A stretch of 64,000 nt of DNA from CADEED01 sp039931065 (GTDB lineage Bacteria; Pseudomonadota; Gammaproteobacteria; Steroidobacterales; Steroidobacteraceae): contig JBDTSP010000005.1 in NCBI GenBank assembly GCA_039931065.1, positions 173,948 through 237,947 on the forward strand. The letters run 5' to 3'. The stretch's first letter is position 1. Each line of letters begins with the position of its first letter. The notes below the pieces were generated by a model. It saw only the letters and a program-made list of their open reading frames with translations. It had not been told where the DNA came from and did no database searches. This document shows, in pieces, positions 23,855 through 32,217 of the stretch. A program made the translations under genes and the position numbers.

Positions 23855-24913
23855 CTAGGAACCCTGGCCTTTGATGCCGAGGCGAATCCGCGCCACCATG
23901 TTGGACGAGGTCATGTAAAGCGTCCTGCCGTCGTCGCCGAACTTGCAGTTGGCGGTTTGTTTGCCGTCCCAGATTCGTCCCAGGCGTTTGCCGTCCTTGG
24001 ACAACACCAGCACGCCGCCCGGCGCGCTCGTGAAGACGGTGCCGTCGGCGGCGACGGTCAAACCGTCCGGCGCGCCCGGTGCAGCGTCACTGACCAGGTC
24101 GGTCGCATCGTGGAAAAGTTTCTTCGCAGTCACATTTCCGTTCGCGTCGAGCGTGTACGCATTGATGATCGCCTTCTTGCCCTCCGACTGCGCCACGTAC
24201 AAGGTGCGCTCATCCGGCGAGAGCGCCACGCCATTCGGACGCGTCAATTCCTTCTCGATGACGGTGACCTTGCCGTCGGCGCCCACGCGATACACGCCGT
24301 TGAACGCAATCTCCTTCTCGGGCGCGTCGTCGAACTTCTTGAAGCCGTACGGCGGATCGGTGAAGAAGAACACGCCGTTCTTCATCTTCGCCACGTCATT
24401 GGGGCTCGAGAACTTCTTGCCTTCGAATGCCATCGCGACCGGGGTCTTCCTCCGGGTCTTGAGATCCAGCCGCTGGATGCCGCGGTTGCCCGTGTCGGCC
24501 AGCAGGATGCTGTTCGGCCCGTCGATCGCGAGGCCGTTCGCGCCGGCTTCACGCCAGATCGCCGGATCGAAAGACGCTGCGCCGGACGGGTCGAGAAATT
24601 TCTCGAGGCCACCCTTCTCGGACCATTTCCACATCTTGTTGCCCGGGACGTCCGTGAACAGTAGATAGCCGCCGGATTTCACCCAGATCGGGCCCTCGGC
24701 CCAGCCGAAGCCATCGGCGATCTTCTCGATCTTCCAGTCTTTCGGCACGATGGCGTCCATCGCCGGATCCCAGCGATCGATGCGTCCATCTTCTATGGTC
24801 GACGGCGCGATCTTGATCGGCGCCGTCGCGGGCGTTGCCGCACAAGCGACCGCACCGATGGCCGCGACGATCAGCAGACTCAAGGCCGAAGCCCCGCCGG
24901 AGAACTTGAACAT
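23855..24913 (-). CDS. SMP-30/gluconolactonase family lactonase
   Basis: A 352-residue exported six-bladed beta-propeller lactonase. The start ATG (24913) has a strong AAGGGGG Shine-Dalgarno 6-7 nt upstream, followed by a signal peptide (SALSLLIVAAIGAVACAA), with a Cys that may make it a lipoprotein. Family residues include EGPIWVKSGGYLLFTDVPGN (metal-binding Glu), SSPNDVAKMKNGVFFFTDPP (Asn, Asp) and APDGLTVAADGTVF (Asp). These enzymes hydrolyse sugar lactones such as glucono-1,5-lactone. It lies 14 nt after the GH3 gene and 29 nt before gntP. Confidence 0.9.
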   Translation of the reverse strand: MFKFSGGASALSLLIVAAIGAVACAATPATAPIKIAPSTIEDGRIDRWDPAMDAIVPKDWKIEKIADGFGWAEGPIWVKSGGYLLFTDVPGNKMWKWSEKGGLEKFLDPSGAASFDPAIWREAGANGLAIDGPNSILLADTGNRGIQRLDLKTRRKTPVAMAFEGKKFSSPNDVAKMKNGVFFFTDPPYGFKKFDDAPEKEIAFNGVYRVGADGKVTVIEKELTRPNGVALSPDERTLYVAQSEGKKAIINAYTLDANGNVTAKKLFHDATDLVSDAAPGAPDGLTVAADGTVFTSAPGGVLVLSKDGKRLGRIWDGKQTANCKFGDDGRTLYMTSSNMVARIRLGIKGQGS

Positions 24914-24927
24914 GGAAACCCCCTTCG

Positions 24928-27222
24928 TCAGTTGCTTGAAACGGTGACTCGCGTCGCCAGCGCCGACGCTGGTGCGGTGCCCGTATGTGTTTTTGTTATC
25001 TCGAACGACCCATTGGCGCGCAGGTCCGCCGACGACGCGCCAATCCAGAAATCGATGCGGCCCGCCTCGATCAACCACTGGCCGCGCGGGCTCCAGAATG
25101 CCAGTTGTTCGGGTGTCAGGCTGAAGGTTATGCGCTTGCGGGCGCCCGCCGCGAGGTCGATGCGTTTGAAACCGCGCAGTTCCAGCACCGGACGCGCAAC
25201 GCTCGCGATCGGATCGCGGATATAGAGCTGCACGACCTCGTCACTCGCGACTGCGCCGACGTTTTCGACCGTGATCGAGATGTCGACGCGTTCGCCGGGA
25301 CCGACCGTCTGCGTGGTCTGCGCGAGTTCGCTGTAGCGGAATTCGCTGTACGAAAGCCCGTGCCCGAACGGAAACAGCGGCGTGATGGGCAGATCGTGAA
25401 AACGCACGGTGTCCTTGGCGAGATCGGGATCGGCGGGGCGGCCGGTCGGGTTGCCGGCATAGTTGAACGGCACCGCCGCCGAGGCGCGCGGGAACGCCGC
25501 GGGCAGCCGGCCCGCGGGCGAATACTGGCCAAACAACACGTCGGCGACGGCGTTGCCGCCTTCGACGCCTAACATCCAGGTCTCGAGAATGGCCGGCGCC
25601 TTTTCCGCGAGCCACGACATTGCGAGCGGCCGGCCATTGGCGAGTACGACCACCACGGGTTTGCCGGTGGCCAGCACCTGGCGCGCGAGTTCGATCTGGC
25701 TCGGCGGCAGATCCAGGTCCGCACGGCTGCGGGCTTCGCCCGACAGATCGTAATCCTCGCCGATCACCAGCACCGTGGCGTCTGCGCTCTTCGCGATCTT
25801 CACCGCCCACGATACGGCCGACAAATCGGTGGTGCGTGGATCCGCGCCCGGCGCGGTGATGACCTTGAGCGTCCGCGGGGCTGCCGCGGTGATGCCCTTG
25901 AGAACGGTGACGACTTCGTCCGCCTTGCCCTGGGCGCGCCACGAGCCCAGCGACGACAGACCGTCGGTGGCCAGCGATCCGATGACCGCAAGAGTGCGCA
26001 ACTTGCCGGCGCGCAACGGCAGAAGGTTTCCGTCGTTCTTGAGCAGCACGATCGACTGGCGCGCGACGGCACGCGCCGCCTCGCGATGTTCCGGCGACAA
26101 CAATTCGCGCGCCTCGCGCTCGACATCGTTGTACTGCAGCGGATTGTCGAACAACCCGAGCTGCTCCTTCACGCGCAGGATTCGGAGCACCGCCTCGTCG
26201 AGTAGTTTGAGACGCACCTTGTCCTTGCTGATGGCGGCCTTGAGGTCGTCGGCGTATACGCCGCCGACCATGTCCATGTCGACGGATGCATCCAGGGCGA
26301 GCAGGCCTGCCGCCGGGCGATCCGCCGCGACGCCGTGGTTGAGCAACTCGCCGATCGCGCCCCAGTCGCTGACCAACAGGCCCTGCCAACCCCAGCGCTC
26401 GCGCAGCAGGCCGCGCAGCAGTTCCTTGTTGGCGGTGGTCGGCACGCCGGCGATGTCGTTGAAGGCCGCCATGAACGAGCCGGCACCCGCCCGGGCGGCG
26501 GCGTAGAACGGCGGTAGATAGACTTCCTGCAGCGTGCGTTCGGACAGATCGGCGGTGTTGTAGTCGCGGCCGCCGATCGGGGCACCATAGGCGCCGAAAT
26601 GTTTGGCGGTCGCCATGAGAGAGCCGGGGCGCAGGCTGTTGCCGCCCTGGAAGCCGTTGACCTGCGCGACGGCCATACGTGCGCCGAGATACGGGTCTTC
26701 ACCCGCGCCTTCGACGATGCGGCCCCAGCGAGGATCGCGCGCGATGTCGATCATCGGGGCGAACGTCCAGTGCAGGCCGGCGGAAGTGGCTTCCTCGGCA
26801 GCGACGCGCGCGGCGCGCTCGGAGCTTTCGGGCGCCCAGGTGGCCGCCATCGCCAGCGGCACCGGGAAGATGGTCCGGTAGCCGTGCACGACGTCCATCG
26901 CGAACAGCAGCGGTATGCCGAGGCGCGATTCCCCGACCGCGACCTTCTGCAGCTTCGCCAGCGGTTCGGCGCCCGCGACGTGCAGATAGGAACCGACGCT
27001 ACCGGCGCGAACGCGTTCGAGTTCGGCGTCGTCGAGTCGCGAATTGAGCGACTTGCTGCGGCCGCCGGCGCGTTGGACCAGCTGCCCGATTTTTTCGTCG
27101 AGCGTCATCTTCTTTAGCAACGCTTCGGGACGCGCGACAGCTTCCGTCGCGGCGTGGCTTACGCAGGACAAAAAGGCGACAGCAAGACAGGCCACTGCCG
27201 TGTGGCGCAAAGGGCTGGGCAA
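24928..27222 (-). CDS. bglX: Periplasmic beta-glucosidase, GH3 family
   Basis: A 764-residue GH3 enzyme, the same length as E. coli BglX. It has a signal peptide (LRHTAVACLAVAFLSCVSHA), a GH3 N-terminal barrel (about 40-330) with the nucleophile Asp in GLLVSDWGAIGEL, a GH3-C domain (about 360-590) with QSIVLLKNDGNLLPL, and a fibronectin-III-like C-terminal domain (about 640-755). The start is TTG 27222: GGGGGAG lies 8 nt upstream and no ATG fits. It opens the glucoside-to-gluconate operon and is divergent from the mutarotase. It cleaves terminal beta-glucosyl or xylosyl residues in the periplasm. Confidence 0.92.
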   Translation of the reverse strand: MPSPLRHTAVACLAVAFLSCVSHAATEAVARPEALLKKMTLDEKIGQLVQRAGGRSKSLNSRLDDAELERVRAGSVGSYLHVAGAEPLAKLQKVAVGESRLGIPLLFAMDVVHGYRTIFPVPLAMAATWAPESSERAARVAAEEATSAGLHWTFAPMIDIARDPRWGRIVEGAGEDPYLGARMAVAQVNGFQGGNSLRPGSLMATAKHFGAYGAPIGGRDYNTADLSERTLQEVYLPPFYAAARAGAGSFMAAFNDIAGVPTTANKELLRGLLRERWGWQGLLVSDWGAIGELLNHGVAADRPAAGLLALDASVDMDMVGGVYADDLKAAISKDKVRLKLLDEAVLRILRVKEQLGLFDNPLQYNDVEREARELLSPEHREAARAVARQSIVLLKNDGNLLPLRAGKLRTLAVIGSLATDGLSSLGSWRAQGKADEVVTVLKGITAAAPRTLKVITAPGADPRTTDLSAVSWAVKIAKSADATVLVIGEDYDLSGEARSRADLDLPPSQIELARQVLATGKPVVVVLANGRPLAMSWLAEKAPAILETWMLGVEGGNAVADVLFGQYSPAGRLPAAFPRASAAVPFNYAGNPTGRPADPDLAKDTVRFHDLPITPLFPFGHGLSYSEFRYSELAQTTQTVGPGERVDISITVENVGAVASDEVVQLYIRDPIASVARPVLELRGFKRIDLAAGARKRITFSLTPEQLAFWSPRGQWLIEAGRIDFWIGASSADLRANGSFEITKTHTGTAPASALATRVTVSSN

Positions 27223-27315
27223 GTGCGAATCTCCCCCGTGAGGTCTCGGGAATCTACCCGAAACATTTGCGGACCGGCACATGAATTCGCGGCGCCGAAG
27301 CGGCACACTTGCCAC

Positions 27316-27663
27316 ATGCGTCGCCTGTGTTTTGCGCTCGATCTGAAGAACGACCCCCGCCTCGTGGAGGCCTACAGGAAGTGGCACGAACCGGGCGCGC
27401 CGCCCGCCGCCGTGACGCGCTCGATCCGTACCGCGGGAATCGAAAGCCTCGAGATCCATCTGTGCGGCAACCGGCTGTTCATGATCATGGAGGTCACGCC
27501 GCAGTTCTCGCCGTCCGCGAAGGCGGCTGCGGATGCGGCCGATGCCGACGTGGTGGCCTGGGAGAAGCTGATGTGGACTTTCCAGCAGGCGCTGCCGTGG
27601 GCGGCGCCGGGGCAAAAATGGGTGCCGGCCGAGAAGATCTTCGATCTGACCGAGCAGCCATGA
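27316..27663 (+). CDS. L-rhamnose mutarotase (DUF718 family)
   Basis: A 115-residue dimeric alpha/beta-barrel mutarotase of the RhaM/FucU-like DUF718 family. Recognisable are MRRLCFALDLKNDPRLVEAY, then IESLEIHLCGNRLFMIMEV and WVPAEKIFDL near the C-terminus. It interconverts alpha and beta anomers of L-rhamnose or a related sugar. No other rhamnose genes are present, so the true substrate may differ. It is divergent from bglX across 93 bp and overlaps dacB by 4 nt (ATGA), a pairing with no obvious metabolic logic. Confidence 0.85.
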   Translation: MRRLCFALDLKNDPRLVEAYRKWHEPGAPPAAVTRSIRTAGIESLEIHLCGNRLFMIMEVTPQFSPSAKAAADAADADVVAWEKLMWTFQQALPWAAPGQKWVPAEKIFDLTEQP

Positions 27664-29099
27664 ATCGGTTGCGTCCGAAGATGCTTCACGGGGCCGCGCT
27701 TGCGCTCATTGGCGCGCTCGCGGGCGGCTGCGCGCTGGCCGCCGATCCGGTCGCAGCGCCGGCGGCGCTCAGCCCGGGCGTCTACCTAGCCAAACTGGCC
27801 GCGGCTCGTATTCCCGCCGGGGCCGCGGCGGTGGTCATCAAGCCACTCGACGATGGCGCGCTGCGCTGGGCGGCCAACGACACCAAGCCGATGAACCCGG
27901 CGAGCACGATGAAACTCGTGACCACGTATTCGGCGCTGCACTTGTTAGGCCCGGCGTTCACGTTCCATACCGAGTTGCTGGCCGATGGCCCGGTAACCGC
28001 CGAGGCGCTGCGCGGCGATCTGTACGTCCGCGGCGGTGGCGACCCGCACATGGTCATCGAAAACCTCTGGCTGCTCGTGAATCGCCTGCGTGGTTTCGGC
28101 ATCCGCGACATCCGCGGCGACCTGGTGCTCGACAAGAATGTTTTCGAGCCGCTGGTCCACGATCCCGGCCAGTTCGACGGCGAGGAGGGCCGTGCGTACA
28201 ACGTCGGCCCCGACGCGTTGCTGCTGAATTTCAAATCCATCGCCATCACGTTCGTGCCGGACGCCGCGGCGAAGGTGGCGCACGTCATCGTCGTGCCCGA
28301 AGTGGCCGGCCTCAAGGCGCCACGCACCGTGCCGGCCGTGGACGGAGCCTGCGGCGACTGGCGCGGCCGGTTACGCGCCGACGTCAGCGACCCGATGAAC
28401 ATCCGCATCGCCGGCGTCTATCCACTCGCCTGCGGCGAACGCCTGTTCCACGTCGGCGCGCTCGAGCATACCAACTACTTCGGCGCCGTGTTCCGCGCCT
28501 TGTGGGAGCGACAGGGTGGCTCGTGGACCGGAAAGGTGCGCGAGGGCAAGGTCAGCCCGGCCGCGCGACTGGTCGCGGCGCAGGAATCACCGCCGCTCGC
28601 CATGCTGATCCGCGACATCAACAAGTACTCCAACAACGTCATGACGCAGCAGTTGTTCCTGACGATGGGCGCGGCCGGCGGCGAGCCTGGCAGCCCGGCG
28701 CGCGGCGCCGCCGCCGTGCGCGGCTTGTTAGCGGCCCGCGGCATCGACACTCCGGAGTTGATCCTCGAAAACGGCTGCGGCCTGTCGCGCATCGAACGTA
28801 TCTCGGCGGGGTCGCTCGCCAACGTGCTGGCGGACGCCTGGAGCAGCCAGTGGATGGCGGAACTGATGTCGTCGCTGCCCATCTCCGGCGTCGACGGCAC
28901 CATGAAAAGCCGCAACGTTCCGGTGGGCGCCGCGCACATGAAAACCGGGCTGCTCGAGGACACCCGGGCGGTGGCCGGTTATGTCCTCGCGGCGAGCGGC
29001 AAGCGCTACGTCGTGGTGGCCATCATCAACCACGCCAATGCCCGTTTTGGAACCGGTGCGCACGATGCGCTGATCGAGTGGGTCTACCGGACAGGCTAG
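27660..29099 (+). CDS. dacB: D-alanyl-D-alanine carboxypeptidase/endopeptidase (PBP4)
   Basis: A 479-residue class C penicillin-binding protein. Signal peptide at 1-28 (LALIGALAGGCALAA; the Cys at 24 may also allow lipidation). All three active-site motifs are present: SxxK at S82-T-M-K85, SxN in NKYSNNVMTQQ (about 320) and KTG in AHMKTGLLED (about 440). The GGGDPHM segment is typical of PBP4. It trims D-Ala and cleaves meso-DAP cross-links in peptidoglycan. Upstream coupling to the mutarotase is by a 4-nt overlap. Downstream, the CobW gene starts 12 nt after the stop. Confidence 0.92.
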   Translation: MNRLRPKMLHGAALALIGALAGGCALAADPVAAPAALSPGVYLAKLAAARIPAGAAAVVIKPLDDGALRWAANDTKPMNPASTMKLVTTYSALHLLGPAFTFHTELLADGPVTAEALRGDLYVRGGGDPHMVIENLWLLVNRLRGFGIRDIRGDLVLDKNVFEPLVHDPGQFDGEEGRAYNVGPDALLLNFKSIAITFVPDAAAKVAHVIVVPEVAGLKAPRTVPAVDGACGDWRGRLRADVSDPMNIRIAGVYPLACGERLFHVGALEHTNYFGAVFRALWERQGGSWTGKVREGKVSPAARLVAAQESPPLAMLIRDINKYSNNVMTQQLFLTMGAAGGEPGSPARGAAAVRGLLAARGIDTPELILENGCGLSRIERISAGSLANVLADAWSSQWMAELMSSLPISGVDGTMKSRNVPVGAAHMKTGLLEDTRAVAGYVLAASGKRYVVVAIINHANARFGTGAHDALIEWVYRTG

Positions 29100-29111
29100 A
29101 ATCCGCCCCCT

Positions 29112-30578
29112 ATGTCAGTCACAACTTCACGCGTACCGGTCACGGTACTCACGGGCTTTCTTGGCTCCGGAAAAACCACGCTCCTGAACCGCATCCTGTC
29201 GGAGAAACACGGCAAGCGCATTGCGGTCATCGAGAACGAATTCGGCGAAGTCGGGGTCGATCACCAGCTCGTCATCGGCGCGGAAGAGGAGCTGTTCGAG
29301 ACCAACAACGGCTGCATCTGCTGCACGGTGCGCGGCGACCTGATCCGCATCCTCGGCCAGTTGATGAAACGCCGCGACAAGTTCGACTACATCATCATCG
29401 AGACCACCGGCATGGCCGACCCGGGTCCGGTAGCGCAGACGTTCTTCCTCGACGACGAGTTGAAGAACCAGTTCTCGCTCGATGCCATCGTCACGATCGT
29501 CGATGCGAAACACTTCGAACAACACGTCGACGAGCTGAACGAACCGGCCGAGCAGGTGGCGTTCGCCGATCTCGTGTTGCTGAACAAGACCGACCTGGTC
29601 GACGCGGCAGCGCTCGAACGCATCGAGCGGCGCATCCGCGGCATCAACGGCACGGCGAAGGTCCTGCGCACGAAGAACGCCGATGCGTCGATCGACCAGG
29701 TGTTGAACGTCGGCGCGTTCGATCTGCAACGCGCGCTCGCGCTGGATGGCGCGTTCCTGGAGCCGGAGTACCCGTTCGAGTGGGGCGGTGTGTACCCGCT
29801 CACGCCGGGAGACTATCTGCTCAAGACGGCGGGCGAGCACGAACACGCCGCACACGATCAAGAAGCGCACGAACAGGGTCCCGGCTGCGGCCACGATCAC
29901 GATCACGATCACGATCATGAACACGCTCATGATCGTGGGCATGTCCATGAACACGGCGATCACGGTCACAAACACGCAGACCTCGACCTCGTGGTGTTAC
30001 CGCTGACGGCGGCCTCGGCGCAAGCGCTGCAATCCGCCATCGAACCCGCGGTGCGCGCCTTCGCCGAGCCCGCCACCGTGATCCCCTGCCACGGCGTGCT
30101 CGAACAGATTCCCGCGCACTACGCGATCGACATTTCGCACGCCGGGGCGAACTTCACGCTCAGGATCGAAACGGCCGGTGCGTACGGGTTGTTCTGCGAA
30201 CATCACCCGCTCGAGTTCGGGCTGCACCTGGCAGGCCAGCGGCCGGCGGCCGAGCGCAAGTTCGCCTCGCATCATCACGACGACGACATCAGCTCGATCG
30301 GCATCAGCGATCCGCGCCCGCTCGATCCGGCCAAACTGAACCAGTGGCTGGACTATCTACTCAAGACGCGTGGCCAGGACATCTTCCGCATGAAGGGTGT
30401 CCTCAACGTCAAGGGTGAGGATCGCCGCCAGGTATTCCACGGCGTACACATGATGTTCGATGCGCAGGCGGAGCGACCCTGGGGCAACACCCCGCGCATG
30501 AACAGCCTCGTGTTCATCGGCCGCAATCTCGATCGCGCCGAGTTCGAAGCCGGCTTCGAATCCGCCGTCGCGAAATAG
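29112..30578 (+). CDS. CobW/COG0523 GTPase, metal chaperone
   Basis: A 488-residue COG0523 G3E GTPase. Walker A is at 15-23 (GFLGSGKTT), the metal-binding CxCC motif is C68-I-C70-C71, Walker B lies in IIIETTGMADP, the NKTD motif is at about 152, and the CobW C-terminal domain is at about 385-485. A histidine-rich stretch (about 243-287, alternating His with Asp or Glu) probably buffers zinc. This fits ZNG1/ZigA-like zinc chaperones more than cobalamin CobW. The C-terminal domain here contains a 'GNTPRMNSLVFIGRNLD' motif. It is followed after 5 nt by a WD40 protein. Confidence 0.92.
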   Translation: MSVTTSRVPVTVLTGFLGSGKTTLLNRILSEKHGKRIAVIENEFGEVGVDHQLVIGAEEELFETNNGCICCTVRGDLIRILGQLMKRRDKFDYIIIETTGMADPGPVAQTFFLDDELKNQFSLDAIVTIVDAKHFEQHVDELNEPAEQVAFADLVLLNKTDLVDAAALERIERRIRGINGTAKVLRTKNADASIDQVLNVGAFDLQRALALDGAFLEPEYPFEWGGVYPLTPGDYLLKTAGEHEHAAHDQEAHEQGPGCGHDHDHDHDHEHAHDRGHVHEHGDHGHKHADLDLVVLPLTAASAQALQSAIEPAVRAFAEPATVIPCHGVLEQIPAHYAIDISHAGANFTLRIETAGAYGLFCEHHPLEFGLHLAGQRPAAERKFASHHHDDDISSIGISDPRPLDPAKLNQWLDYLLKTRGQDIFRMKGVLNVKGEDRRQVFHGVHMMFDAQAERPWGNTPRMNSLVFIGRNLDRAEFEAGFESAVAK

Positions 30579-30583
30579 CAGCG

Positions 30584-31621
30584 ATGGCCAAACAATCCCT
30601 GTCGTTCGCGCTCGAGCCGCGCGCCAGCGCCGATTTCGACGACTACGTCGTCGAATGCGCCTGGTCGCCGGACGGCAAGTCGCTGGCCGTGGGCGGCGGC
30701 GAGGGCAAGGTGGCGCTGGCCCGACTGGATGGCTCCGCGCTCAGGCTTTCGGTCATCGGAGAACATTTGTTAGGCACGCTCGCGCTGTCCTGGCAGCCGC
30801 ATGGCGGCGTGTTCGCCTCGGCTGGGCAGGACAGCACGGTCGCATTGTGGGACGGCAGGGATGGCCGCGAAAAGTTGCGGCTCAAGCCGGCTGCGACCCC
30901 GACGCAGGCGCTGGCCTGGGCGCCCGATGGCGCGACGCTTGCGAGCGCGAGCGGAAAAAGCGTCACTTTGTGGTCGTCGCTGGGAGAGAAGGTGCACGCT
31001 TTTGCACCGACCACGAGCACCGCCGTGGCGTTGTCGTTCGACAAGCCCGGTACCGATCTCGGGGTTGCCCTGAACGGCGAAATTTGTGTGCACCGCGTCG
31101 AAAAATCCCGCTATGAGACACGGCGGTACAAGTGGCCGGCCGCATGCCTCACGGTAAACTTCAGCGGCAATGGGCGCTTTCTCGCAACCGGCATGGCCGA
31201 TGGATCCCTGCATTTCTGGAACCGTTCGACGGGCAAGGATTCGCAGATGCGTGGCTATGACGGCCGTCTCGAGCTTACCGGCTTCAGCGACAACAGCCGT
31301 TATCTCGCCTCGAGCGCCGGTCACGAAGTCGTCCTGTGGGATTTCGGCGGCAAGGGTCCTGAAGGGACGAAACCGATCGTGCTGAACGGCCACACCGAAC
31401 GTGTCGACAGCTTTGCCTGGCAACCGGGCGGCGACCACCTTGTCAGCGCCGGGCGCGACTGGCGCGTCACGTTGTGGCGCCCCGGAAAGACGACGCAGCC
31501 GATCGACGTGCAGATGGGCGATTCGGAATACAGCGTGTTGCGCTGGTCGCCGGATGGCAAATTCGTCGTTGCAGGGGAAAAAAAGGGCCGCCTGACAATC
31601 TTCGAACTGGTGGCGCGATGA
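30584..31621 (+). CDS. WD40-repeat protein paired with CobW GTPase
   Basis: A 345-residue seven-bladed WD40 propeller with no signal peptide. Repeats end in W-D/W-like units: SVALWDGRDGREK, SVTLWSSLGEK, SLHFWNRSTGK, EVVLWDFGGKG and RVTLWRPGK. Such proteins are scaffolds. It starts 5 nt after the COG0523 GTPase and overlaps the next gene by 4 nt, so the three are one transcription unit. A cytoplasmic scaffold that presents clients to the zinc chaperone is an inference from this context. Confidence 0.85.
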   Translation: MAKQSLSFALEPRASADFDDYVVECAWSPDGKSLAVGGGEGKVALARLDGSALRLSVIGEHLLGTLALSWQPHGGVFASAGQDSTVALWDGRDGREKLRLKPAATPTQALAWAPDGATLASASGKSVTLWSSLGEKVHAFAPTTSTAVALSFDKPGTDLGVALNGEICVHRVEKSRYETRRYKWPAACLTVNFSGNGRFLATGMADGSLHFWNRSTGKDSQMRGYDGRLELTGFSDNSRYLASSAGHEVVLWDFGGKGPEGTKPIVLNGHTERVDSFAWQPGGDHLVSAGRDWRVTLWRPGKTTQPIDVQMGDSEYSVLRWSPDGKFVVAGEKKGRLTIFELVAR

Positions 31622-32217
31622 CAGTCGAGTTGCGCGACCTCGCCCCTGACGAGCGCAAGCTGGTTCAGCAGCGCTTCGAGGAGCTGGCCGGCAAACGGTT
31701 TGCACCCTCGGCGAAGCGGCCGCGCTTCGAGGTGTGGTGGCCGAAGGCGCCGCTCGATGGCCGCGCATTTCCGGAAGGTATTCATCCGCCCGAGGGCGAG
31801 ACCAGCTTCAACGAGTCCGCGCGGCTGGTCGGCTTTCTCAACGGCGTCTGCGGTGGCGAGTTCTACATCGCCAACCTGAGCGCGCCCAAGCCGCACTTCC
31901 GCCATACCGGCAAGCTCGACGAAGAACTGTGCCGCTGGTTGAAAACACGGCTCGTGTCCAACCCCACCTGTCTGCTCGCGTCGACCATCGATGTGTTCCT
32001 GCTGGTCGACACCCAGCTCAACTACTCCGTGCTCGGTGGACCCCCCGAGGTCATCGCCAAGTTCGAGTCACGCTTCGGCGGCGCGGAAGCCCTGCAACTG
32101 TCCTTCGCCAACTACGTCGACCAGATGCGCCTGGGGACCGGACTCGAGGACTTGAAGTGGGCGCAGGACCACCTGCAGAAATGGTCCGGCTGGGGTCAGG
32201 CCACTAGGCTGGAGTGA
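31618..32217 (+). CDS. Hypothetical protein, third gene of the CobW operon
   Basis: A 199-residue soluble protein, starting at ATG 31618 within the WD40 gene's last codon (ATGA). I do not recognise the family. Visible traits are FEVWWPKAPLDGR, FNESARLVGFLNGVCGGEFY, and KPHFRHTGKLDEELCRWL. Potential metal ligands are scattered (His and Cys), but there is no clear motif. Its conserved-looking aromatic residues suggest a compact domain. Its final 14 nt overlap the end of the convergent glycosyltransferase gene. Coupling with the GTPase and WD40 genes hints at a role in metal homeostasis. Confidence 0.65.
   Translation: MTVELRDLAPDERKLVQQRFEELAGKRFAPSAKRPRFEVWWPKAPLDGRAFPEGIHPPEGETSFNESARLVGFLNGVCGGEFYIANLSAPKPHFRHTGKLDEELCRWLKTRLVSNPTCLLASTIDVFLLVDTQLNYSVLGGPPEVIAKFESRFGGAEALQLSFANYVDQMRLGTGLEDLKWAQDHLQKWSGWGQATRLE

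Noticed and set aside
29830..29985. Tandem DNA repeat in the CobW gene
   Set aside because: The GATCACGATCAC-like pattern encodes the His/Asp metal-binding stretch and is explained by the protein's composition.
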